From Candidatus Dechloromonas phosphorivorans (lineage in GTDB: Bacteria; Pseudomonadota; Gammaproteobacteria; Burkholderiales; Rhodocyclaceae), in NCBI GenBank assembly GCA_016714975.1, contig JADKBR010000023.1:9833-73832 (forward strand): DNA of 64,000 nt, written 5' to 3'. The notes under the pieces are model-generated. The model searched no databases and had not been told where the DNA came from. It saw only the letters and a list, made by a program, of their open reading frames with translations. How positions within the stretch are numbered: position 1 is the first letter of the stretch; each line of letters starts with the position of its first letter. Position numbers and translations under genes: made by a program. Positions 45,840-54,290 of this stretch are shown here, in pieces.

Positions 45840-46217
45840 ATGAGCAATTTTTGGGACTTCATCTGGCTAATCGCGTCAACCTTCCTTTTTGTGGCGTATC
45901 TCCTGATCCTGTTCCGGATCATTGCCGATCTCTTCCAGGACAGCGAACTCGGAGGTGGCTCCAAGGCATTGTGGCTGATCTGCCTGATCTTCCTGCCGAT
46001 GTTGACGGCCCTGGTGTATGTGATTGCTCGCGGCAAGAGCATGGCGGAGCGGCAGCGAGCCGCGTTCGAGCGGTCGCGGTCCGAGGCCGAGTCCTACATC
46101 AGGCAGGTGGCCGGAAAATCGCCTGCCGAACAGATCTCTGAGGCCAAGGCGCTGCTCGATAAAGGCACGATCACTCCGGAAGAGTTCGCCAAGCTCAAGG
46201 CAAAGGCCCTCGCCTGA
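45840..46217 (+). CDS. PLDc_N/SHOCT-domain small membrane protein
   Basis: A 125-residue protein. Residues about 5-65 have two membrane helices with the PLDNc-like pattern (DLFQDSELGGGSKALWLICLIFLPMLTALVYVIARG). After a charged linker the C-terminus is a SHOCT motif (ISEAKALLDKGTITPEEFAKLKAKAL). Such proteins are common, short and uncharacterised, often found near stress genes. The ribosome site AAGGTGG precedes ATG 45840. Confidence 0.85.
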   Translation: MSNFWDFIWLIASTFLFVAYLLILFRIIADLFQDSELGGGSKALWLICLIFLPMLTALVYVIARGKSMAERQRAAFERSRSEAESYIRQVAGKSPAEQISEAKALLDKGTITPEEFAKLKAKALA

Positions 46218-46560
46218 ATTGCGCTTGCGGAGTTGCGGACCTGATGAAGATGCTGAGTTTTCAGTCGTTTACCGCGCTCATGATCGGTATCCGGAACGAA
46301 GCTTGTTCCGCTTGACTTCACCCCGCCGTCGCCAAAGACGCTCCTCGGCTTGGTGCGCCATTTCCTGATCTCGCTCACATAACGGCGCCCAAGGGCGCCG
46401 TTATGTTTGGTATTCAGGCAGTGCATTTCTTTCTCCTGCCAAGCGACGCCGACCCGACTTCGTTTGTCCTTTCCGGCTCGGCAGGTGCTCCAGTCGTGGG
46501 CGATCTACGGCTTTGCCGGGTACGCCGAAGTGCGGGGGCCGGCGAACCGATCCGTGTGTG
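46218..46560. other. Intergenic region with one perfect hairpin
   Basis: A 343-bp gap between convergent genes. It contains a 13-bp perfect inverted repeat at 46378-46405 and otherwise short open frames on both strands without recognisable protein features. Confidence 0.4.
46378..46405. terminator. Hairpin between convergent genes (probable terminator)
   Basis: CATAACGGCGCCC-AA-GGGCGCCGTTATG is a perfect 13-bp inverted repeat with a 2-nt centre. It is followed by TTTGG only, so a weak U-tract. Position between two converging genes supports termination. Confidence 0.55.
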
Positions 46561-47955
46561 CTATGAGTCGGTTCTGCTCTCGATGGCGCCGTCGGCGATG
46601 GCGGCGGCGAGCTGGGCATGATCCCGGTCGTTCTGGTCGGCGTACAGGTGGGCAAAGTCGTTGATTGCCCGGGCAAACTTCCTGCCCTTGCCGATGTAGG
46701 CGCTGATGGCGGCGGGGTCTCCGCTGCGTGCATGGGCCTTGGCGAGGGCCTCGCCGCAAGCGGTCGCGAACTCGACCAGGTAGGGGGCGACGAGTTCGAT
46801 GCTCGGGATGATCTTCATGTCCCGGAACTGGCGCACATAGTAGTCCCGCCCGTGCAGGGAGCCCCAGCCGACGAAGATGTCGGTGGCGCTTTGCAGGGAC
46901 CGTTTGCCGCTGATCACCCGTTCGCCATGGTTCTCGTGGCGGCTTGGACGGACATGTGCTTCGTATACCGAGGCAGCGGCCTGCTTGACCTGAAGAAACA
47001 GCGGATCGTCGCCGCAGCGGCCCTCGAGCAATACCAGATAGACACGCATGCCGACACTGCCGACACCGACGACCTGACGGACGACATCGACAAGCGTGAA
47101 GCGGTCGAACAGAAGCCGCCGGTCCTCCTGCAGTGTCAAGCGGTACTGGGCGAAGAGCTGGTCGACCAGGTCGGCCTGCTCGTCGTCATCGATGGTGACG
47201 CGAATCGGGGGGTCCTCGTCGATCCGGGGCCGCCCGTCGACCATGCTGGTGAGCTTGGCGAACGCGCCCTGGCTCGTGCGAACCTCCGCCTGCTTCTCGA
47301 TGTGGGTCGACACACGACCACGGTCGGCTGGTTCGAAGTACTTGATCAGGTTATCGACAGGGATGCTGTCGTACCAGATGTCCAACTCGGGCGCGTCGAC
47401 ATATCGGCTCATGCGGTTACGGTAGGCCGAGGCGGCGGCCACTACCGCCGCCTCGGCGGTGCTAGCCTCGATCCCGCTTGCGCGGGCGGCCACCACCAGG
47501 CTCACGGCCAGGCGCTTGAGATCCCACTCGAAGGGACCGGGCAGAGTCTCGTCGAAGTCGCGCAGGTCGAACAGCAGGTTCCGCTCCGGCGTCGCCCAGA
47601 GGCCGAAATTGAGGACGTGTGCATCGCCGCAGAGCTGCACCTCCAGGCCGCTGTGCGGCTGCGACGCCAAGTCAGCGGCCATCACCGCTGCGGCCCCGCG
47701 GTAGTAGGTCCACGGCGACACCGCCATGCGTCCGTGCCGGAGGGGCACCAGATCGGGCACGCGGGCCAGGTTCTGGCTGGTGACTGTGTCGAGCGCATCA
47801 TGCCCGCGGCCCTTCTCGTCCCAGTGCCCCTGGGCGCCGGGCGCCACCCGTTGGCGGGCGGCCTTGCCAGCCGCTTTCCGCTCCTCGATGGTCGCGGGGA
47901 AATCGTGGAGTCCGGTGAGCGGAAGATCTGCTGTCGGCGGGTTGGGTTCTGTCAT
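46561..47955 (-). CDS. DUF2252 family protein (intact copy)
   Basis: A 464-residue cytoplasmic protein of unknown function with a distant protein-kinase/aminoglycoside-phosphotransferase-like fold by family knowledge. Conserved parts: VPLRHGRMAVSPWTYYRGAAAVMAADLA, VQLCGDAHVLNFGLWATPERNLLFDLRDFDETLPGPFEWDLKRLA (the D-F-D-E motif, about residues 110-150), VVGVGSVGMRVYLVLLEGR, and FVGWGSLHGRDYYVRQFRDMK. ATG 47955 follows AGAGGA. It is a paralogue of the broken copy at 40695-41910, separated by about 4.6 kb. Confidence 0.9.
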   Translation of the reverse strand: MTEPNPPTADLPLTGLHDFPATIEERKAAGKAARQRVAPGAQGHWDEKGRGHDALDTVTSQNLARVPDLVPLRHGRMAVSPWTYYRGAAAVMAADLASQPHSGLEVQLCGDAHVLNFGLWATPERNLLFDLRDFDETLPGPFEWDLKRLAVSLVVAARASGIEASTAEAAVVAAASAYRNRMSRYVDAPELDIWYDSIPVDNLIKYFEPADRGRVSTHIEKQAEVRTSQGAFAKLTSMVDGRPRIDEDPPIRVTIDDDEQADLVDQLFAQYRLTLQEDRRLLFDRFTLVDVVRQVVGVGSVGMRVYLVLLEGRCGDDPLFLQVKQAAASVYEAHVRPSRHENHGERVISGKRSLQSATDIFVGWGSLHGRDYYVRQFRDMKIIPSIELVAPYLVEFATACGEALAKAHARSGDPAAISAYIGKGRKFARAINDFAHLYADQNDRDHAQLAAAIADGAIESRTDS

Positions 47956-48212
47956 GGGGTTCCTCTCGCGGGGTACGATAATTGCGCAACCTTCAGCCCG
48001 CCGCATCTGCCGGGCCGGCTCCCGGGCGGCGAAGTCGGATCAGCAACTATGGGAGATTGACAAAAAGTATCGTTGACCGCAACCGCAGCCGTCAATCGAA
48101 AGTTTGTCACGACGGCAGATGATCGGCGCGAAACACAATCTGGCCACTGTCGGGGCGAGTTCTTGTTGCGCGTGTGAATCTTGAGATACAGGGAGCAGTC
48201 GAACTCAAAGCG

Positions 48213-48896
48213 GGTTTCGGGCAGCAAGTACCGGCATCGCTGAGAGCGCTTACAAAGTGCGCGGGCGTCAAGGTGGTGGACCACGCGCACCTGATCGACG
48301 ATGCCACGACGCGAATGATGGCGGACAAAGGCGTCTGGCTGAGCATCCAGCCCTTCCTGGACGACTATTGAGTCGGCCCCATGAAGTTTGAAGCCCAGTA
48401 ATTGACGCGTTCTGGCCCCAACGGGCTACATGGTTCAAAGATTACCGGGCCGACTCTTTAGGACGCTGCGCCATTCCCGCCAGGGTCCGAAAACCGGATC
48501 AAGCAACTGGAGGTAGTGTCGGGCAGCGATACCGTCTACGCACTGGCCAAGAAGTACAAGCTCAAGACGGCCTTCGGTACCAACATCCTGTTCTCGAAGG
48601 AACTGGCGGACCGTCAGGGGGCGCAACTGTCCAAAATGACTCGCTGGTACACGCCCGCCTCGGCGCTGGTGATGGCAACTTCCACCAACGCCGAGCTACT
48701 CGCCCTTTCCGGCCTGCGCAGCCCCTACAACGGCAAGATGGACGTCGTTCAGGAAGGCGCACTCGCCGACCTGCTACTGGTCGACGGCAACCCGGTCGAA
48801 AACATCAAGCTGGTCGAGAACCCGGCCACGAACTTCTTCGTCATCATGAAGGACGGCGAGGTCTACAAGAACCTTCTCGCGCTCCAAGCGCCGTAG
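48213..48896 (+). pseudogene. Amidohydrolase remnant: 5' truncated and split by a MITE-like insertion
   Basis: The 5' piece ends AGVKVVDHAHLIDDATTRMM and SIQPFLDD at about 48366. The 3' piece resumes at about 48461 with DAAPFPPGSENRIKQLEVVSG and runs to 48896 through TAFGTNILFSKELADRQG, RWYTPASALVMATSTNAELLALSG and EGALADLLLVDGNPVENIKL. This is the C-terminal half of a metal-dependent amidohydrolase (the composite-domain end). The N-terminal metal-ligand HxH region is missing. Removing the 48366-48460 insertion brings both pieces into one frame. The left boundary is a guess. Confidence 0.82.
48366..48460. mobile_element. MITE-like insertion with GAGTCGGCCC terminal inverted repeats
   Basis: A non-coding segment of about 91 bp (48368-48458) bounded by exact 10-bp inverted repeats, GAGTCGGCCC at 48370-48379 and GGGCCGACTC at 48447-48456. 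A TA dinucleotide flanks each side (48366-48367 and 48459-48460), as expected for TA target duplication by IS630/Tc1-mariner type transposases. It interrupts the amidohydrolase relic at a point where the two halves are in phase. Confidence 0.68.
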
Positions 48897-48900
48897 CACC

Positions 48901-48938
48901 GGGCGTCAGCCCCGGCCGAACGGCCGGGGCTGACGCCC
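48901..48938. terminator. Long perfect hairpin terminator between convergent genes
   Basis: GGGCGTCAGCCCCGGCC and its exact complement form a 17-bp stem with a GAAC loop, between the amidohydrolase relic (+) and the gene at 48962 (-). It is followed by TTATCG on the plus strand. It can act in both directions. Confidence 0.75.
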
Positions 48939-48961
48939 TTATCGTTCCGACGTTCCCAGCA

Positions 48962-49549
48962 TCATTCGCCGCACAACAGGCGCATGCGGCGCTCCGCGAG
49001 CGTAAAGGCCTCGTCGGTGTCGGCATTCAATACCTGCATCTTGGACTGTTCGCAGGCACTCGCGGCCTCCACTTCAGCCGGCGCAGCCACGGCCGGAGCG
49101 GAAGCAGACCCGGGGATCGGGGTGCAGCGGGCATCGGACACCAGCCGGATGTTGCTGAATTGCCCCTGTTCGATGGCGACGCAATCACCGATCCGCTTGC
49201 CCGCCTGGTCGGAAATGATGCGGGTGGTTGTCCTGCCGCCGATGAGAACCGTGTACTCGAACGCCTGCGAACGGGTGGCGAGTGTGGTGACGCCGCGGCC
49301 GGCCGCCGCGCCGCCGAGGCTGCGCAGCGCGCGGTTGCTGCCCGACTGCCCGCTGCCGGTGGCTAGACCGACGCCGCCGCCGACGAGCGTTCCGACGTTC
49401 TGAGCCGTCGAGTTGTTCACCGTGGTGGGGACGACATTGGTGATGCGCCCGTACTGCACACGCGATTGGGCGTCAGCCAGCGTTGGGATCAGCGTGAGCG
49501 CAAGCGCGGCAGCGGCCATCGAGGCATGGACGAATGCGATTCGGTTCAT
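48962..49549 (-). CDS. Exported glycine-zipper envelope protein
   Basis: A 195-residue exported protein with a signal peptide (about residues 1-27, ending ALADA). A glycine-rich zipper-like segment (NVGTLVGGGVGLATGSG, SLGGAAAGRG) is followed by a SlyB-like beta part (YTVLIGGRTTTRIISDQAG, GDCVAIEQG) and an Ala-rich linker with a C-terminal tail bearing two cysteines (ACEQSK, LLCGE). It is related in design to the 43075-43515 lipoprotein but has no lipobox. The start ATG 49549 is behind TGGAGC. Confidence 0.82.
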   Translation of the reverse strand: MNRIAFVHASMAAAALALTLIPTLADAQSRVQYGRITNVVPTTVNNSTAQNVGTLVGGGVGLATGSGQSGSNRALRSLGGAAAGRGVTTLATRSQAFEYTVLIGGRTTTRIISDQAGKRIGDCVAIEQGQFSNIRLVSDARCTPIPGSASAPAVAAPAEVEAASACEQSKMQVLNADTDEAFTLAERRMRLLCGE

Positions 49550-49949
49550 TGACTTGCTCCAGAGTGATAACGGTAACGACGTGGAGCCCAAACGGTCGGC
49601 TGCCACAGCGCAAAGTTGCCTGGCTCCAGCTGTCGAGCCAAGGCTGCAACGCGATGAATTATTGCAGATTCACCGCTTACGTGCAGGGGCGCTGCACGAT
49701 CAGACCGATCACGGCGGACAGCAGCGAGGAATTCCTGGTCAAGCTTGCGAGCGCGACGCTCACCAACATCACTATCTCAGTTGCCATCAAAATCTGTATG
49801 ATTCCGGGCGTAACGTTTTCGGCCACATCTTGCTGGGCGCTGGTTTTCAAGATGTCGGTCAACCGGTGGCTCGATGCCGGCGCCAGGATCAACTTACGCG
49901 TCGTGGCCATCAAGGGGCTGTTTGGAGTCCTACAGGAAGGAGTCATCAC
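49550..49949. other. Intergenic region, no convincing gene
   Basis: A 400-bp divergent region. An open frame on the plus strand (from about 49660) and a hydrophobic one on the minus strand (about 49677-49920) both lack a ribosome site and family match. It should contain the promoters of the two flanking genes, but I see no clear consensus. Confidence 0.4.
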
Positions 49950-51623
49950 GTGATCTATCTCGCTGCTTTGGTCGTGCTCGCAACCCTCGTCGCCATGGCG
50001 TCGGGGAGGGTTCCTGCTGTTCTCGCACTGGCTACGGCGATCTGCGTCGCGGGTGTCACCGGGTTGGCCCCGGTGCCGGCGCTTTTCGCCGGATTGAGCA
50101 ACGGCGGGATCATCACCGTGGCGGCGATGCTCGTCATCGCCAAGGGTATTGTCCATACCGGCGCGGTGAGCCGAGTCACCTGGGCGCTGCTCTCGACCGT
50201 CACCAGCGCCCAGCAGGCCTTGCGTCGCCTCGCGCTGCCCATCGGTGTCGGTTCCGGCCTGATGAACACCACTCCGATCGTCGCCATGCTCGTCCCGGCG
50301 GCCAAGGAACTGGAGCAGAACCGCGGCATCAACGCCCGGGAGTTGCTGTTGCCCATCGCGCACATCACGACTCTGGCCGGCTCGGTGACGCTGATCGGCA
50401 CCAGCTCGAACCTGCTCATCGCCGGCATCGCCGCGCCAGCGGGCATCGACATGACGATGCTGTCGTTCGCCCCGGTGGCATTGCCGGTCGCCATCGTCGG
50501 CGCGGTGATCGTGTATCTGATCGCGCCGCTGATGCTGCGCGGTCAGGGGGAAACGGAAGCGGCGACTCGCGATTGGCGAGTCGAAATCCCGGTCTCCGGA
50601 AAGGCGCTGGCGATTGGCCGCGTGGCGGCGGATTTCGGGATCGATCAGACTCAGCAGTACGCCCTTGATGCGATCCGGCGTTGGGATGCCGATCTTGCTC
50701 CGTCCGCCGCGATCGAGGCTGGCGACACCCTGATCTTCTCGGCGACCGAGAGCGGTGTGACCGCCCTCTGGGGCAGTCCGCTCTTCGGCCTGGCCGAACA
50801 GCGCCTTTACCGCGCTTCCGCAGGCTCAAGCGCCAACGGGACGGTGCGGGACTTCGAGACCGACGGGGGAATCCGCGTCATCGCGGCGCGGACCACAGGC
50901 CCCCTGCGCGACACCGAGGTGCGCCCGGGCGCAACCGCCTTCGTGACCGCTCCGACAAAGTCCCTGCTCGTCGACCAGCCTGATATTACGCTGTTCGAGC
51001 GCGCCGCCGGGCTGAGCCCGCAACCGGCCAAGACCGCTTTCGCTCTCGCCATCCTGATCGCCGTCATCGTCTCGGCATCCTTCGGCCTGGTTCGGGTGGA
51101 ACTGGCTTCATTGACCGGGGCCGTGCTCATGGTGATCACCGGCATCCTGACGCCGAAGTCCGCCGTGCGGGCACTCGACTGGAACGTGTTGTTCATCCTC
51201 GTCGGGTCGGTGGCGCTCGGCGCAATCGTCGTCGAGAGCGGGCTCGCCAAGGTACTCGCCGACGCAATCAGGCACCTCGCGGGAGGTAGCATCCTGCTCG
51301 TCGTAATCGTCTTCGCGCTGACGACGGCGCTCGTGACCAATCTCGTCACCAATGCGGCAGCCGCGTCCATCCTTACCCCGGTGGCGATCGGGATCGCCAA
51401 CGAACTCGGCATCAACCCGGTAACGCTCCTGGCGCTGATCGGAACCTGCATCTCGTTCACCTTCATCAACCCGTTCAGCCACCAGTCGAACCTGATGGTC
51501 ATGCAGCCCGGCGGCTACACCTCGGCCTCGTTTGCCAGGTTCGGTGTCCCGCTGGTCGCCGGATCGCTGGTGACGGTCATCGTCGTCGCCTACCTGCTGC
51601 TGCACCTGCAAATGCGGTTCTAG
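49950..51623 (+). CDS. SLC13/DASS-family anion transporter with RCK_C insert
   Basis: A 557-residue inner-membrane protein. Two halves of the Na-sulfate/citrate transporter fold each carry the SNT-like hairpin: LIGTSSNLLIAG (about residue 150) and FINPFSHQSNLMVMQPGGY (about residue 510). Between them, residues about 190-330 contain one to two soluble TrkA-C-like repeats (EIPVSGKALAIGR, AIEAGDTLIFSATESGV; TEVRPGATAFVT). Substrate could be sulfate, a dicarboxylate or another anion. GTG 49950 is chosen for the strong GGAAGGAG site 7 nt upstream. Confidence 0.88.
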   Translation: MIYLAALVVLATLVAMASGRVPAVLALATAICVAGVTGLAPVPALFAGLSNGGIITVAAMLVIAKGIVHTGAVSRVTWALLSTVTSAQQALRRLALPIGVGSGLMNTTPIVAMLVPAAKELEQNRGINARELLLPIAHITTLAGSVTLIGTSSNLLIAGIAAPAGIDMTMLSFAPVALPVAIVGAVIVYLIAPLMLRGQGETEAATRDWRVEIPVSGKALAIGRVAADFGIDQTQQYALDAIRRWDADLAPSAAIEAGDTLIFSATESGVTALWGSPLFGLAEQRLYRASAGSSANGTVRDFETDGGIRVIAARTTGPLRDTEVRPGATAFVTAPTKSLLVDQPDITLFERAAGLSPQPAKTAFALAILIAVIVSASFGLVRVELASLTGAVLMVITGILTPKSAVRALDWNVLFILVGSVALGAIVVESGLAKVLADAIRHLAGGSILLVVIVFALTTALVTNLVTNAAAASILTPVAIGIANELGINPVTLLALIGTCISFTFINPFSHQSNLMVMQPGGYTSASFARFGVPLVAGSLVTVIVVAYLLLHLQMRF

Positions 51624-51734
51624 TCCCGGCTGAACCGGTGAGGGCCTCGCGCCATGGCCGACACTTCGGCGCGGAGCCGCTCGCCGGGTACGGCTTTGCC
51701 CTTTGCCGCCCCGGTGGTATAAGACGCGCACGCC

Positions 51735-52502
51735 ATGACCTTCGTCCGCTCCCTCGCCCTCGCTCTCCTGCTCGTTGCCGCGCCGCTGCGTGCCGAGCAG
51801 ATCCGTGTCGCCGCAGCCGCCGATCTGCGCTTCGCGCTGGACGAAATCGTCAGCCTGTTCCGGAAAGCCCACCCCGCCGACAGCATCGAAGTGAGCTATG
51901 GATCCTCAGGGAAATTCTACGCCCAGATCCTGAACGGCGCGCCCTTCGACCTCTTCTTCTCGGCCGACCTCGAGCTTCCCGAGAAACTTGTTCAGGCGGG
52001 TCTCGCCGGCCCCGAAGTCCGGCCCTACGCGCTCGGCCGCATCGTCGTCTGGCGCCCGGGCAGTGGCGCCCCACCGCTGGCGCTGGCCGACCTTGCGCAA
52101 CCGGAGATCCGGCGCATCGCCATCGCCAATCCCAGGCACGCGCCCTACGGCATGCGCGCAGTCGAGGCGCTCAAGGCGGCGCAAGTTTGGGAAGCGCTCG
52201 AAAGCCGCCTGGTCCATGGCGAGAACATCGCCCAGACCGCGCAATTCGTGCAGACCGGCAATGCCGACGTCGGCATCATCGCCCTCTCGCTGGCACTGGC
52301 CCCGGCATTTGCCGGCACCGGCAGCTACACGCTGATTCCGGCCGAATTGCACCAGCCGTTGCGCCAGGGCTTCGTGATCATCAAGCGTGCCGAAAGCAAC
52401 GCCCTAGCCGGTGCCTTTGCCGTATTTTTCGCCGGCTCCGACGTGCGCCAGATCATGAGCCGCTACGGTTTTTCCACACCCGGCGGCCCTGCCGCGCGCT
52501 AG
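51735..52502 (+). CDS. modA: Molybdate ABC transporter, periplasmic binding protein
   Basis: A 255-residue exported protein: signal peptide (MTFVRSLALALLLVAAPLRA), then QIRVAAAADLRFALDEIV, with the oxyanion-binding AAAADL, and YGSSGKFYAQILNGAPFDLFFSADLELPEKL. The later IANPRHAPYGMRAVEAL and GNADVGIIALS are typical of ModA. It binds molybdate (or tungstate) for the ModBC transporter encoded right after. No ModE regulator or ModE box is visible upstream. Confidence 0.95.
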   Translation: MTFVRSLALALLLVAAPLRAEQIRVAAAADLRFALDEIVSLFRKAHPADSIEVSYGSSGKFYAQILNGAPFDLFFSADLELPEKLVQAGLAGPEVRPYALGRIVVWRPGSGAPPLALADLAQPEIRRIAIANPRHAPYGMRAVEALKAAQVWEALESRLVHGENIAQTAQFVQTGNADVGIIALSLALAPAFAGTGSYTLIPAELHQPLRQGFVIIKRAESNALAGAFAVFFAGSDVRQIMSRYGFSTPGGPAAR

Positions 52503-52506
52503 GCGA

Positions 52507-53181
52507 ATGCACAGCACCGATCTCGCCGCCGTCTGGCTGACCCTCAAGCTGGCCACCGTCGTCACCGTCCTGCTGTTGTTCATCGGCACGCCGATCGCCT
52601 GGTGGCTGGCACGCACGCGCTCGCGCCTCAAGGGCGTCGTCGGCGCCGTGGTCGCGTTGCCGCTGGTGTTGCCGCCGACGGTCATCGGCTTCTACCTGCT
52701 GATCACCATGGGGCCGAACGGTCCAGTCGGGCGGCTGACCGAAGCGCTTGGCCTCGGCATGCTGCCCTTCACCTTTCCCGGCCTGGTCATCGCCTCGGTG
52801 TTCTACTCGCTGCCATTCGTCGTCCAGCCGATCCAGAACGCTTTCGAGGCGATCGGCGAGCGCCCGCTGGAAGCCGCGGCCACGCTGCGCGCCAGCCCGT
52901 GGGATGCCTTCTGGTCGGTCGCCGTGCCGCTCGCCCGGCCCGGCTTCATCAGCGGCGCGATTCTCGGCTTTGCCCATACCATCGGCGAATTCGGCGTCGT
53001 GCTGATGATCGGCGGAAACATTCCGGACCGGACGCGGGTCGTTTCGGTGCAGATCTACGACCACGTCGAAGCTCTCGAATACACGCAGGCGCACTGGCTT
53101 TCCGGCGGCATGTTGCTGTTCAGCTTCGTCGTGCTGCTGGCGCTCTACACCTTCAACCCGACGCGGCGCAAACCGGCATGA
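52507..53181 (+). CDS. modB: Molybdate ABC transporter permease
   Basis: A 224-residue protein with five to six membrane helices. LPLVLPPTVIGFYLLI and the EAA loop EAAATLRASPWDAFWSVAVPLARPGFISGAILGFAHTIGEFGVVLMIGG (E-A-A-x-x-x-G-like, about residues 120-168) are typical of ModB. It starts 4 bp after modA and overlaps modC by ATGA. Confidence 0.95.
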   Translation: MHSTDLAAVWLTLKLATVVTVLLLFIGTPIAWWLARTRSRLKGVVGAVVALPLVLPPTVIGFYLLITMGPNGPVGRLTEALGLGMLPFTFPGLVIASVFYSLPFVVQPIQNAFEAIGERPLEAAATLRASPWDAFWSVAVPLARPGFISGAILGFAHTIGEFGVVLMIGGNIPDRTRVVSVQIYDHVEALEYTQAHWLSGGMLLFSFVVLLALYTFNPTRRKPA

Positions 53182-54257
53182 GTTCCGAAATCCGGGCCCG
53201 CTTCCGGGTTGACCACAGGAGTTTCAGCCTGGATGTCGACCTGACCCTGCCCGGGCACGGCGTCACGGCACTGTTCGGCCCGTCCGGTTCCGGCAAGACG
53301 ACCTGCCTGCGCGCCATGGCGGGTCTCGAACACGCCGCGGACGGGTTGTTCGCCATCGGCGACACTATTTGGCAGGACGACAGCAAGGGTGTGTTCCTGC
53401 CAACCCACCGTCGGGCGCTCGGCATGGTCTTTCAGGAGGCCAGCCTGTTCCCGCACCTGCCGGTACGCGGCAACATGGAATTTGGCCAAAAGCGGGCGTC
53501 GACCGGAGGCACCAGGTTTTCCTTGCCGGAAATCGCCGAGATGCTCGGCATAGCCCACCTGCTCGAACGGATGCCGGCGCGGCTTTCCGGCGGCGAGCGC
53601 CAGCGCGTCGCCATCGCCCGCGCCCTGCTCGCTGCGCCGCAGATCCTGCTGATGGACGAACCGCTCGCCGGACTCGACCACAAGCGCAAACTGGAAATCC
53701 TTCCCTATCTGGAGCGCCTGCATCGCGAGTTGTCGATCCCGGTCATCTACGTCAGCCACGCAGCCGACGAAGTCGCACGCCTCGCCGACCACCTCGTGCT
53801 GCTCGATCGTGGCCGCCCCATCGCCAGCGGTCCACTCAACGCGGTCCTCGGCCGCATCCACCTGCCTGCCGCCTTCGCCGACGATGCCGGCGTCGTCATC
53901 GAATCCGTCGTCGCCGAACACGAGGCCGACGACCTGACCCGCCTCGAATTCCCCGGTGGCCATATCCATGTCTCGCGCTGCCGCGAGCCAGTTGGCACCG
54001 CGCTCCGTTGCCGCATCCTCGCGCGCGACGTCAGCCTGGCGCTGGTCCCGCAAACGCAATCCAGCATCCTCAACTGCATCGATGCCGTCGTCGTTGACCT
54101 CGCGGCCACCGACACGCCGGGCCACGTCCTGGTTCGTCTTGACATCGGCGATCACCCGCTGCTCGCCCGCATCACGAGGCGTTCGGCCAAACGCCTCGAT
54201 ATCCGGCCTGGCCTCAAGCTGTCCGCACAGATCAAGTCGGTGGCGCTGCTTGGGTAG
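53178..54257 (+). CDS. modC: Molybdate ABC transporter ATP-binding protein
   Basis: A 359-residue ATPase. Walker A is GPSGSGKTT (about residue 35), the signature is LSGGERQR (about 135), Walker B is ILLMDEPLAGLD (about 155), with the switch His in YVSHAADEV. The last about 70 residues hold a MOP/TOBE-type domain that in this family senses molybdate and regulates transport. It overlaps modB by ATGA. Confidence 0.95.
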   Translation: MSSEIRARFRVDHRSFSLDVDLTLPGHGVTALFGPSGSGKTTCLRAMAGLEHAADGLFAIGDTIWQDDSKGVFLPTHRRALGMVFQEASLFPHLPVRGNMEFGQKRASTGGTRFSLPEIAEMLGIAHLLERMPARLSGGERQRVAIARALLAAPQILLMDEPLAGLDHKRKLEILPYLERLHRELSIPVIYVSHAADEVARLADHLVLLDRGRPIASGPLNAVLGRIHLPAAFADDAGVVIESVVAEHEADDLTRLEFPGGHIHVSRCREPVGTALRCRILARDVSLALVPQTQSSILNCIDAVVVDLAATDTPGHVLVRLDIGDHPLLARITRRSAKRLDIRPGLKLSAQIKSVALLG

Positions 54258-54290
54258 ATGGTGGCCCAACGGGAGCGGCAGCTATCTATA

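Noticed and set aside
46618..48060. 480-codon plus-strand frame opposite the intact DUF2252 gene
   Set aside because: The minus frame matches DUF2252 along its full length; the plus frame has no signature.
49534..49953. Plus-strand frame before the DASS transporter and hydrophobic minus-strand frame at the same place
   Set aside because: Neither has a start signal or family match; the plus frame is only open into the transporter's ribosome site.
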